In this document: one piece after another, positions 10,495 to 19,907 of the stretch
Layout of the letters: the number at the start of each line of letters is the position of its first letter
Numbering within the stretch: the stretch's first letter is position 1
Source of the DNA: Brachionus rotundiformis
Taxonomy: Eukaryota > Rotifera > Eurotatoria > Ploima > Brachionidae
Reading direction: 5' to 3'
DNA: 64,000 nucleotides
NCBI GenBank assembly: GCA_016802295.1
Contig: JAESIW010000207.1
Location: 1,292,475 to 1,356,474 of the forward strand
Made by a program: the position numbers and the translations under genes
The notes under the pieces: model-generated
Databases searched by the model: none
What the model was told of the DNA's origin: nothing
The model's input: the letters and a program-made list of their open reading frames with translations, nothing else

Positions 10495-11511
10495 ATGGAA
10501 GATTTAGAAAAAATTTCAAAACAATTGAACATCTATTTTTCTGGAATAATAGTTCCAACAGGCCTAATATTAAATTTAACAACCATTTTAATATTTATTA
10601 GGCATCGTTTAAACAAAAAAACCAACATGGGCCTTTTCTATGCGTCCTTAGGAGTTTACGACTCAATGGCACTTTTAAACTCACTTCTATTCATTCAATT
10701 TTTGCCAGCGCTGGACATTAGTTTGCCAGCCATGTCTGACTTTGCTTGCCATTTTTTCAGCATTTACCGCCGCACTGCCATTCAAACACCATCTTGGATG
10801 CTTGTATTAATAACACTTGACCGATTCAGATCAGTCTGCTATCCAACTAGATTTAAATTTATGGAGGAAAAAAAATTTATTCTAAAAGTTGTAATTTTAT
10901 TATTTTTTGTAATTTTTATTTTAAATATTGACCATGCTTGGTTTTATTTGGTATTCAAAAAAACCAATCAAACCTATTTGGATCCAGTTCAAAACACAAC
11001 CGTCTATTCAACCACAATAAAACAAATTTGTACTGCATCGCCCTTACTTCTTTCTATTACAGACATAAAGATGGTCTTTATGAGATCCTATATTCCGTTT
11101 GTATTGATGGTCTTGCTGAATGTAAAATTGTCTAGAGTTTTTCTTCGTTCCAAGAAGAAAATTAAAGCTAATGATGATCATAAAAAAGACCACAATTTTA
11201 CCAGAATAGTTCTCATTATGAATTTGGTTTTTCTTTTATTTTATCTGCCTTGGTCAGTGTGGTACGCGGTGTTGACAATTTTCAAAATTATACCTGGTGC
11301 CATGACTTCTGAAGCGTTGGCTAAATTTAAATTTTGTAAAAGTATACTTTTTTCAATGGCTTATTTGAACAATTGCTCATCTTTTTTTGTAAATTTTTTT
11401 TGTAATTTACAATTTAGAAGAGAGTTGATCAGCATTTTTGCAAATATTAAAAACAAAAATAAGTTGAGCTCAACCAAAATTCACTCAATTGGAAACAGCA
11501 ACATTAATTAG
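10495..11511 (+). CDS. Rhodopsin-class (class A) G-protein-coupled receptor, orphan
   Basis: A 338-aa intronless seven-helix membrane receptor. TM1 starts at about residue 15 and TM2 at about 47. TM3 ends in LDRFRSVCYP, where DRF replaces the DRY switch. TM4 is near 130-148, TM5 follows the second extracellular loop, TM6 has FLLFYLPW, and TM7 is near 285-302. The extracellular cysteine pair is present: C in DFACHFF before TM3 and C in KQICTASP in loop 2. The loop contains N-glycosylation sites (NQT, NTT). TM7 lacks the usual NPxxY, and helix 8 starts at NLQFRREL. The divergent motifs suggest a lineage-expanded peptide-receptor-like family. The ligand is unknown. Confidence 0.85.
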   Translation: MEDLEKISKQLNIYFSGIIVPTGLILNLTTILIFIRHRLNKKTNMGLFYASLGVYDSMALLNSLLFIQFLPALDISLPAMSDFACHFFSIYRRTAIQTPSWMLVLITLDRFRSVCYPTRFKFMEEKKFILKVVILLFFVIFILNIDHAWFYLVFKKTNQTYLDPVQNTTVYSTTIKQICTASPLLLSITDIKMVFMRSYIPFVLMVLLNVKLSRVFLRSKKKIKANDDHKKDHNFTRIVLIMNLVFLLFYLPWSVWYAVLTIFKIIPGAMTSEALAKFKFCKSILFSMAYLNNCSSFFVNFFCNLQFRRELISIFANIKNKNKLSSTKIHSIGNSNIN

Positions 11512-11855
11512 TCAGACTTGAAAAACAATTTTAATTTAATTGATTTTTTAGATATAATAAATGTTGTTTATCATATTGTAAAAATTTAATTTTTAATTAA
11601 TAAATAATTGTATCTAGAAAACAATTACATTTTGTTATTATTTCATTATTAAATTTTATAGATTATTTTTTTATCTATCGGAACAAAATAATATATTTTT
11701 GTTTATTATTGACCTCTAATTTGCATCAAAATAGTGTTTTTACTCATATAATTAAAAATATTTATTATAAAAATCGATTGAATCAAATGTGTTATAAGGA
11801 TAATATTTTATTAAATAATTTAAAAAATTTATAAAAAATTGTAATTTTTAATAAA
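11512..11855. other. Spacer between convergent GPCR and COG2 genes
   Basis: 3' flanks of the GPCR (plus) and COG2 (minus). AT-rich, nothing else seen. Confidence 0.5.
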
Positions 11856-14804
11856 CTAAACTAATTTGCTTTCGTTTTCTTCGTTTATGGCTTGTTGAGT
11901 TGAAATATTATCCTGTCTTAAGTTGGCAAATGGCTCAACCAATTTGTACAACGACTCATAATTGCTCTCTCCTTTAAAACCAAATTCCGAGTCCAAAAGC
12001 CTACCAAACTCTAATACATCAATATAAATCTGAATACGAATCTTATCATCATCACTAATCACATTTGAATTGACCAAATTGTTGCTAGACTTGTTTTTTT
12101 GCTTAACTTTCTGCAATCTTTTCAAGCTATCTTCCATTTTACGGACTGACTCAAGAAGATCACTAGCTATAGACTGATAACTGATGCAAACGGAATCAAC
12201 CACATTTTGGATACACTTGCGCACTATATCATTCTGCTCGCAGGTCTTGTCTTCGCCCGAAAAAGTGGCTTTAAAAGATTTTATAGAATCAACAGCACCT
12301 ATGACATATGGCAAAGAGATTTCAGGTTTATCTCGATTGGTTCGCCTGTACAATCTTGGTATATCACTTGCCAGCTTCAGTTGAATCAAACACTTTTGTA
12401 TAATTGTCTTGGATACAAAATCAATTATAAAAACTTCCAATTCTTTAAGCATTTTTAATGAGAAATTAAAAGCCTCTTTTAGAGAACTTATGGGTGTATT
12501 TTGAGAACATGTTCTGATTACTGGTGCTATTACACCATCGAACACATTTGGCAATTTGAACTCGTACAGTTGACGCAAATCGTTAAGTATGTTAAAACTG
12601 GACTCCAAGTCACCACTGAAATCTATTTGGCTTTCGGCTTTGTCCAACTGTTCGGTCTTTGAGCGAACCATACAATTTAGAAAACTTGTGTATCTATTTA
12701 TTAGTTGAAGGTTAAGTTTCCAAAATTGTGGTAAAAGACACTTTAGGAAACAACGTTGCTCTGACCAAATAAAATCTATTTTTTTTATTAAGCTTTCTGT
12801 GATATTTAGGCAAAGATTGTCAGATTTGTCAGGAATCGTCTGGGTATAGTCTACCAAGTCCGATTCAAACTGATAGACTATTTCTTGAAACCTGATCTGG
12901 TAATAAACTTGAATAGGCCATTTTTTGGTAAAGTATTTGTAAGATTGGGACTGATTGAAATTGGTAAGAAAATTTTTGTCAATTTTGAGGCATTTGGACT
13001 CGAATTTGGAAACAAAGTCGAATGAACGCCTGAAATTTTGATGGAATAAGTCGGCGTCTGATGCCGAAAAAATGGAGCTCATGTTGTACTCGAGTCTTGA
13101 GGTTATGCATGACCAGACCGAGTTTACTAAAAAGTCAAAACTGTTTTTTATCTTTGCTGAGGGGTTGTTTTTATTATCTTCATTTGATCCACTTAAATTT
13201 TTTTTTTCAATTTTAAAATTTTAACAATTTATGTAATTAGATAGATTTTTTATAAATATTTGCAGAGTAAGCTTAAAAAGCTGAAAATAAAATTTTAAAG
13301 GTAATATTAAGTTTTAAATTATTATTAATCGTTTTATAAAAAAAAAATTTTCCCATAATTCATCAGTCTAGACGTTTTTGCTTATAATTTAAATATTTTT
13401 ATCTTATTTTTATCTAATTATTGAATTGATTTAATAATTAATTTTATTTTTAATACTAATTTGTAATTAGTAAATTAATAAAATAATAATTAGAAAATAT
13501 TTCATTTTTATGTAATTAAAATCGAGATATATTTAAAATTTAAAAATTTAATTATCTTATTGTGTTAAAAAGAATTTATTTTTTGCAATTTATCGGAAAA
13601 AGTCTATATTTAAAATTATATATCTAAATTATAATATACTGATAATAATTGATAAATTTTTTAAAATTAAAATTCTAATTTTCAGCTTTTGAGGCTTATG
13701 CTCATTAGTAGAGCCGATTTCAATGGATAGAAAATGTTCTTTAAGTATTATTCTTATCACAAAAATAATTTATTTTACACTTATAAACTAATTAATATTC
13801 TTACCTGCTGTGAATTTGACTAACTATTAAAAAAAATTCTTCCTGAGAGTCCAAAAATTCGAGTATCTTCTGATAGACACCATCTAATTTATGAATGTTA
13901 TTGTGCAAAAATTCCTCATTGATAAACTGGTCAACATATGGTTCGACCACATACTGACTATACAATTGCTCTGCTTGCTTCTCTTTTCCCAATAAAGAAT
14001 AACTTTTGAGAACATGCTTTAATTGTTGCTTGTTGTCTGCAGTTGATATTTTGTGCCAATTGGTGACACAATCTATAAACAAATCCCTCATTATGTTCTC
14101 CAATACTTGACTTAACTTGTCAATATCCTGTGTCAGAATGGTAGACTTGTCCTCTCCAGCGCAAATGCTTAAAGAATTCTTAAGCTGACAAAACTCGAAA
14201 GCAATTCTTTGAACATGGTCCCCGCTTATCTTACTTGAAGTAAAGTTTACCAAGGCCTTGTTAATTATTCTAAATGTTACTTTGATGTATCCGGATTTCC
14301 TATCATTTCATTGGTAACTTTGAGTGATCGTTGCCAGTTCATTAAGAGCTTAAGAACAATTCGTCTCTTTTCTATGAGCAGTTTTTCATTTAATTTGGAC
14401 ATTATTTGACCAATTTCTGAACTAAGGGAACTTTTTACACTATCCACATCGGATTTAATATTTTCCAAAGGCGATTTTAAATCGTTTATTACTTTTTCCA
14501 AGTCAACCAAATTGGTTGACAAGTTGACAAAATCTGGATAGTCCTTGTTGATCAAATCGCTCATTGACATTTCCAGAACTTTTAAAAATATGGTCAAGTC
14601 ATCGCGCAGGCGGTCCAAAGAGTATTCTTTTTTATAATGGGATACAAAAGCATCAACATCAAAATTTTTCTAATCAAGGCTAAAAAATTAAAAGCAGAAA
14701 AAATAAAATAGTGGTCTTACGGCGTAGAATACATCTCTTGGAAAGCAGAGATTACTTTCATAGTTGTGTATATGGTGATCTGTTGATTTTGTAGCCTCTG
14801 ACAT
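11856..14804 (-). CDS. cog2: Conserved oligomeric Golgi complex subunit 2 (COG2)
   Basis: COG2 is a lobe A subunit of the Golgi vesicle-tethering complex that maintains glycosylation enzymes by retrograde transport. I infer four exons: about 14804-14722, 14669-14281, 14233-13805 and 13191-11856, giving about 745 aa, close to the vertebrate length (about 740). The N-terminus LCFPRDVFYA...FDVDAFVSHYKK and DYPDFVNLSTNLVDLEKV are hallmark COG2 sequence and form the coiled-coil bundle that joins the complex. The middle exon matches the helical-rod region (ISGDHVQRIAFEF). The last exon includes LVNSVW and YQIRFQEI. Intron 2 is only 47 nt; its removal is needed to restore the frame. The third intron is about 610 nt. 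Exon ends are read from GT/AG and frame, not from transcripts. Confidence 0.92.
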
Positions 14805-15181
14805 TTTTTATTAATTGGAATTTTTTTTTGAAAAAAAAAAAATTTTTATGAATTTTTAATTTTTCTAATTTTGACGTGGTTTAAAAATTATAATTTTTGA
14901 AATTTCAAAATTACATTTACTTTAAGAAAAAAGTTTTCCATTTAAAAATTTATTATATTTTATATAATTTTATATTTTTAACTATCGTTAAAAAAATCAA
15001 TTTTTTTCTTTAAATTATCGTAATAAATTGTTAATTAATTTTTAATAAGTCAAATATTTATTTCAAATTTTTTTTCTAATTTTATTTTTAATCTGATGAA
15101 TTTTATTTTTAAAAAGAAATCTATAAAATCTTATTATAAAATAATATCAAAAATACTAAATTATATTGAAAAACATTGTGT
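14805..15181. other. AT-rich spacer upstream of COG2
   Basis: Poly-A and poly-T tracts. No coding sense. It ends abruptly at the GC-rich element. Confidence 0.5.
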
Positions 15182-15661
15182 GTCACCCTCCTCTTTTCGC
15201 AACCGGGCTTGGGACCGGCTTTGGCAGAGTTATGACGGCGTCTTTCCCTAAGAAGCCAGTGGGACGTTCATCATAAACAGCGCCACTCATCCGAGCACTC
15301 AAATTGGCTGCGAACTCGGCAACTATTTAGACTAGCTTGGAACCACAAACCAAGCGACTTCTCTCTCAATTGAGAAAAAGTCTTAACTTAAGGCTTCCAA
15401 AGTTACGTCTACCTGCAGAGGGTCAGCTGTACAGCAGATTCTCGCTCCTTTCGGATTCTATACTGGGAGATGGTCGAAGCCAGCGGCGCCCTCATACGAC
15501 AAGACTTGGACAAAGACCCGTAGGCCTATGTACCCGCCATACAGCTCTTCTGCAGACTACGTGAAAGACCACACACACACATACGATGCATGAGGCTGCC
15601 ACCACCCTCCTCTTTTTTCATCAGGGCTTGGGACCTGCGGATCGGCAGAGTTATGGTGACT
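15182..15661 (+). mobile_element. GC-rich interspersed element, copy 1
   Basis: A sharply bounded 480-bp block, far richer in G+C than its surroundings. It is nearly identical to an inverted copy at 50960-51438, and a truncated copy lies at 48238-48337. It begins GTCACCCTCC and ends TTATGGTGAC, so the outermost GTCACC/GGTGAC form a 6-bp terminal inverted repeat. About 60 bp at each end are also imperfect direct repeats of each other (CACCCTCCTCTTTT...GGGCTTGGGACC...GGCAGAGTTATG). It contains a 75-codon open frame at 15337-15564 conserved in the other copy with one amino-acid difference, of no recognisable family. It is probably a non-autonomous transposon or an RNA-derived repeat. No transposase is visible. 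Confidence 0.75.
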
Positions 15662-16556
15662 GCTTTTTGATTCCATTTTTTTAAATTTTATTTTTAAAAA
15701 ATGAAATGAAATGAAATTTTCAGAAATCAACTGATATTTATACCCCTCTAAACTACTATTAGTTAAATTACAGTTATTATAATTAAATAATTTCACTTTG
15801 TTTACAAAATCTGGTGATTGTTTAAAAGGAATCTTTATCTTAACATCATTAGATGTTATTTCCATCAGGGCTAGGGGCCTGCGGGTCGCCAGAGTTATGG
15901 TCACTGCTTTTATTTTTAATTTTTAAAAAATAATTTAAATAATGAAATGAAAACATTTATATCGTGTTGACAAATTTAACAAATTTAGTATATTTAAATT
16001 TTTAAATTTAAGAAAGTATATTTATGACTTAAAACCACTACATGTCACCGATGTTTTTTGATTCGAAAAATATTTTAAATTTATGATTACCAAATTTTAT
16101 TAAAATGTAAACAAGAATGATGTTTTTCTCGTTTATACTGCTGATATTCATTGAATCATTTGTTAGATTTTTTTTCAGACTTTAACTGTTTTTGACAGAG
16201 TTATGGTTAATTATTGTTGATATTTAATAAAGCATTATTATAGTTCGTTTACAAAAGTTAAAAATTTGATGAAATATATAAAACTTTGATTTAATCTCTT
16301 AGATAATTAATTATTTCCAGTATTAGTAAATAATTAGTATTATATATATTTTTAATTAAAATAAATATTTTTATTTGCAGTATTTAAAATAAGTAAACAA
16401 TTTCAATTATTTTTCATATTTATATTTTATTATAATATCCAATATGTGAAATTAATAAAAATTATATTTTATTTAATTTTTTATTTAAAAATATATTTAA
16501 AAGTTAAAAATGATTCCAGGATATTTACATTGTATTATGTTCATATTTTTTTAATA
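15662..16556. other. AT-rich DNA with echoes of the GC-rich element
   Basis: At 15864-15903 a fragment (ATCAGGGCT...GCCAGAGTTATGG) repeats the end motif of the adjacent element. A weaker echo (GACAGAGTTATGG) lies at about 16194-16206. These look like nested or truncated copies. The remainder is AT-rich and unassigned. Confidence 0.5.
15864..15903 (+). repeat. Fragment of the GC-rich element end
   Basis: Forty bases matching the right end of the element at 15182-15661: CATCAGGGCT, GGCCTGCGGG, then CCAGAGTTATGGT. It lies in the same orientation about 240 bp downstream. Confidence 0.7.
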
Positions 16557-17114
16557 TCACTCAAATGGTCGAAAGATTTTGCCTTTTGGCGTTTGATTTT
16601 TCTGATAAGTAGTTTGACACGAAGGACTGAAAATTGGATTGCTTTGGTTGTACAAAAACATATACTTGATACTATTCGGAGTTGATTGGCAATATTGATT
16701 GAAAATTGGATAAATTGATTGACCAATATTTTGCGTTAAGCCACTTAATATGGGTGATTGGTATGAAAAACTGGAATAACCTGAGTCATTTACTTGTTTT
16801 ACTGGTTCAGGTGTCTGATCTAAATCCACCTTAATCTTTTTTTTCTCTTTTTCACCAGTCTGTTTATTTTCTTTCTGTACTCGTTTTCTATATCTCGCTC
16901 GTTTGTTCTGGAACCACACTTGGACACGATCTTCAGTGGTATTTAACAGTTTTGCCATTTGCTCTCTTTCATTGATATCTGGATAAGGGTTTTTGAGAAA
17001 AAATCCTTCAAGTTTTTCAATTACTTCTTCAGTAAAGTTGGTTCTTTGCCTGCGTTGCCGAATCGGTGGCTGAGACTTGCAAAGCAACATGTCTAAATTG
17101 TCTTTCTGATTCAT
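16557..17114 (-). CDS. Paired-like homeodomain protein, ANF/HESX-like
   Basis: A 185-aa single-exon transcription factor. The homeodomain spans about residues 20-79: RRQRTNF at the N-terminal arm, NPYPDINEREQMAKLLN in helix 2, and EDRVQVWFQNKRARYRK in recognition helix 3. Homeodomain position 50 is Gln (Q50). The PYP-x-I-x-x-RE-x-x-A pattern with EDR-x-Q-x-WFQN resembles the ANF/HESX class of paired-like genes, which act in anterior neural and head patterning. Other Q50 PRD-like classes (VSX, SHOX, DRGX) are alternatives. There is no paired domain and no OAR motif. After the homeodomain come a Lys-rich nuclear-localisation stretch and a Ser/Gln/Asn-rich tail. The ATG at 17114 is preceded by in-frame stops. 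Confidence 0.85.
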   Translation of the reverse strand: MNQKDNLDMLLCKSQPPIRQRRQRTNFTEEVIEKLEGFFLKNPYPDINEREQMAKLLNTTEDRVQVWFQNKRARYRKRVQKENKQTGEKEKKKIKVDLDQTPEPVKQVNDSGYSSFSYQSPILSGLTQNIGQSIYPIFNQYCQSTPNSIKYMFLYNQSNPIFSPSCQTTYQKNQTPKGKIFRPFE

Positions 17115-18181
17115 TTTGGATTTAATTTGTGGATAATTGTTAATTTTAAAATGCTTAAATAGACAAACAGTAGAAAAAATTGATTGAATTAATTAAAATT
17201 TAATTGAGTTGTTACTCGATTACGTACAAAAGTCGGCGAATTTAATTCAAAAGATAACAGTAGAAGAAGATAAAAAATCTCTGGTATCTTTTTCCGGTGA
17301 ATTATCTTCTTTTAATGAGTGTAATTTACAAAAAAAAACAAATTCCACTCAAAAGATAATTTTCCGGATTTCTAAAATTATCTTATCTTTTCACTTGTAC
17401 GATGACCATTTTTCAAAGCTTTCATTTTCCAAACATCCGCGCGGCTCCTAAGTTATACCTTTTTTTTTAGCAAACTTTGCAATTAAAATTTCTCTTAAAT
17501 AATTTTATTAGCAATTTTAAATCAAAATGAGTAATTATCAATTTTTTAAAGATATTTGATGTAACTTTATCAATTAGGTAATTTCATTAAAAGCTTTATA
17601 ATTTTTCCTTTTTTGATCAAATTTGTAATTGAGTGAAATTCTAATTTCAAATATTAATTTCAATTTGTTTATTCTAATAATATTTATTTTAAAAACTGAG
17701 GAAACAATGATATATATTATTTTATGGTTTATTAATTATTAAATTTCTTTAGAAATCAATTTACTTTTTGGATTCAAAATAATGGGACTTGAATTACTCT
17801 TAAAAAGATAAGATTATCTATTGATAATTAATCAACTAACTTTTTAAATTTCGTAATTTAATTAAATCTTATTTATATTATTCATTTCTAGAATTTATAT
17901 TTTAAACCAACAACATTTATATTTATTGATTTAATTTTATATGAAAAAAAAAACATAAATCAGAATTAATGATTAAAAAATATTAATTTCATATACTTTA
18001 ATTTCGTAATTTACTGTCATTAACTTATAATTTTTTAATATCTTTCAATGATTCACATCAAAATTTAAAAAATTCGTAATCAATATAATTACATTCAATA
18101 AAATCTAATTAAAATTTCAAAATACAAAAATAGATCTCAAGAAAAAAATTATTCACAAAATGTCCCTAAAATTAACTTTAT
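17115..18181. other. AT-rich spacer
   Basis: An open frame at 17209-17451 has no family resemblance and unremarkable composition, and I do not call it. Several GATAA-like words (AAAAGATAA, TTATCTT) cluster at 17240-17400, about 100-300 bp upstream of the homeobox gene on its own strand. These could be GATA-factor sites or simple AT-rich chance. Confidence 0.35.
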
Positions 18182-19907
18182 CTAATCAAACTCATCACGC
18201 TGATTGATAGGTCGAAAAATTGAATTAATAAATTCTGTCTGATTGCTGGACAATGATCTGGTCTCATAGAAACTAAAAGTCTGCGATGAATCGGATGGTT
18301 GGGACAGTGATTCTCTTCTGTGGTCACATTTCTTAATTGCATTTCTAAAAATCATCAGCTTATGAGTGGTCTCTTGGTGCATTTTTCTTAAACAAAATTA
18401 AGAAAATTATATAAAACTTAAGAAAAAAAAATTATCTATCAAACCTCATTAAATTAATATGGTCAGAATCTTGTGGAAAATTTTCACCATCAATATTCCT
18501 AAACTTAATGGCCTCAAATCTATTTTTAAGATTGTCAATCCGCTTATAATCAATAACCAAGAAGTTGTTGGCATCTTTTTTAGTCTTAAAGAGTTCTTTT
18601 TTGCATTTTTCTATCTCTTTTTTGAAGTCAAAATCTTCCTCTTTTGCCTTGGGGCCGACTTTTTCATTTTTAAGCTTTTCATTTTCGCTTTTCAGCCTTC
18701 TAATTTCATCCACAAATCCGCTTTCCAACTCATCTATCTGCTTTTGCATCAAATCAAAGCTTATTTGTACGCTATTTTCACGCTGATAAATAAAATCATT
18801 GTTAATGGCAATTATCTCTTCCATTTGGGTTTTCATTGCCTCATTGTCGGCCTTGCACTCGCGCAGCGTCCTGTTCAACTTGACCAATTGGACTGACATT
18901 TTGATACATGTTTCCACAATGGTCAAATAGTTAACACACTGTGTGTGAGAATTCAGCTCGGCAACAAAGCACGGCGTGTGTCCATCTTGATTGAGCAAAG
19001 TTACATCACAGTTGAACTCTACCAAAGTTTGCAAGCAGTCCAAGTGGCCATACTTGGCTGCCAGATGAGCAGCAGTATTTTTCTGCGCATCTTTTAAATC
19101 AAGGCTAAGCTGACGCTTGTTAATCTCGAAAAGCAAAGCTTTGAGAACTTGGTCGGATCCATTCTTTGCTGCATTGTGGATAATTGGTCTTTTCTTTTGG
19201 TCATAAAGGTCATCAATGCCCCAGCGCTGAATCAGCCACTCGACCACTTTGCTCTGATTATGCTTTTTGAAAAAATAAACTAAAATCAAAGTTTTATTTG
19301 CTCAGAATTGTTTACTTTTATAGCTACGTCAATTGGTCTTTGCTGCTTGTCATTCGATTGCTCTAATAGCTTGGGAAAACTTTTGGACAAAATTTTTACC
19401 GAATTAAGTCGCCCTAGCGCGCATGATATATGCAGGAGGCTATTTTTATGCTTGTCTTTGATATCTTGGACTTTATTGATTGACACTATCTTTTTCTAGA
19501 TAAGGAAAAATTAAAATTTTGCCAAGATTGTGTCAGGTTGAGTAATAAATTTAAAAAAAATAAAAATAGATAAGATCTATCAATTCAAAAGCTTATTTAC
19601 AATAACTTTTATTTTTTCTTATATGCTTTTAACTTAAAGAATAAAATTTCATTCTTACCAAGTCTTCAAAATTGTCATCTACGACGCATTTGTAGATTTT
19701 TTTCCTCCAGTCCTTGGATGTTAGACATGGTGCCGAACAGTCTATTTCGTTCTCGGTAGAGTAATAAATGGATGAAAACTCGCTTGTTTCCGGCAAGCTT
19801 GAATTGCCAATGCTTGAAGTGGAGGCTTTGGAGAGCTTGGCCCTGCGCAGACTGACCTCTTGATTGCAGGTGTCAGCAAAAGAACACAAAGATGTTTCAG
19901 AAGTCAT
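18182..19907 (-). CDS. Ankyrin-repeat/coiled-coil protein, synphilin-1-like
   Basis: Four exons by GT/AG and frame: 19907-19659, 19495-19316, 19262-18445 and 18386-18182, giving 483 aa. A Ser-rich leader (about 1-60) is followed by ankyrin repeats (NSLLHISCALGRLNSVKIL; RPIIHNAAKNGSDQVLKALL; NTAAHLAAKYGHLDCLQTLV; GHTPCFVAELNSHTQCVNYL). A long Lys/Glu-rich coiled coil follows (about 270-400), then a Ser-rich tail. The sequence YLTIVETCIKMSVQLVKLNRTL, straight after the last ankyrin repeat, resembles the ankyrin-to-coiled-coil junction of synphilin-1 (SNCAIP), the alpha-synuclein- and parkin-interacting scaffold. I rely on remembered similarity, so the orthology is tentative. A generic ankyrin/coiled-coil scaffold is the fallback. 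Introns are 59, 53 and 163 nt or less. Confidence 0.7.

Noticed and set aside
14257..14280. 24-nt or 11-nt introns in COG2
   Set aside because: A 47-nt intron (14280-14234) keeps the frame and is in the size class seen elsewhere.
15337..15564. 75-codon open frame in the GC-rich element as a protein gene
   Set aside because: It has no family resemblance. High GC lowers stop frequency, and conservation is explained by recent copying of the whole element.
17209..17451. 80-codon open frame upstream of the homeobox gene
   Set aside because: No domain or similarity; it lies in what is more likely promoter DNA.
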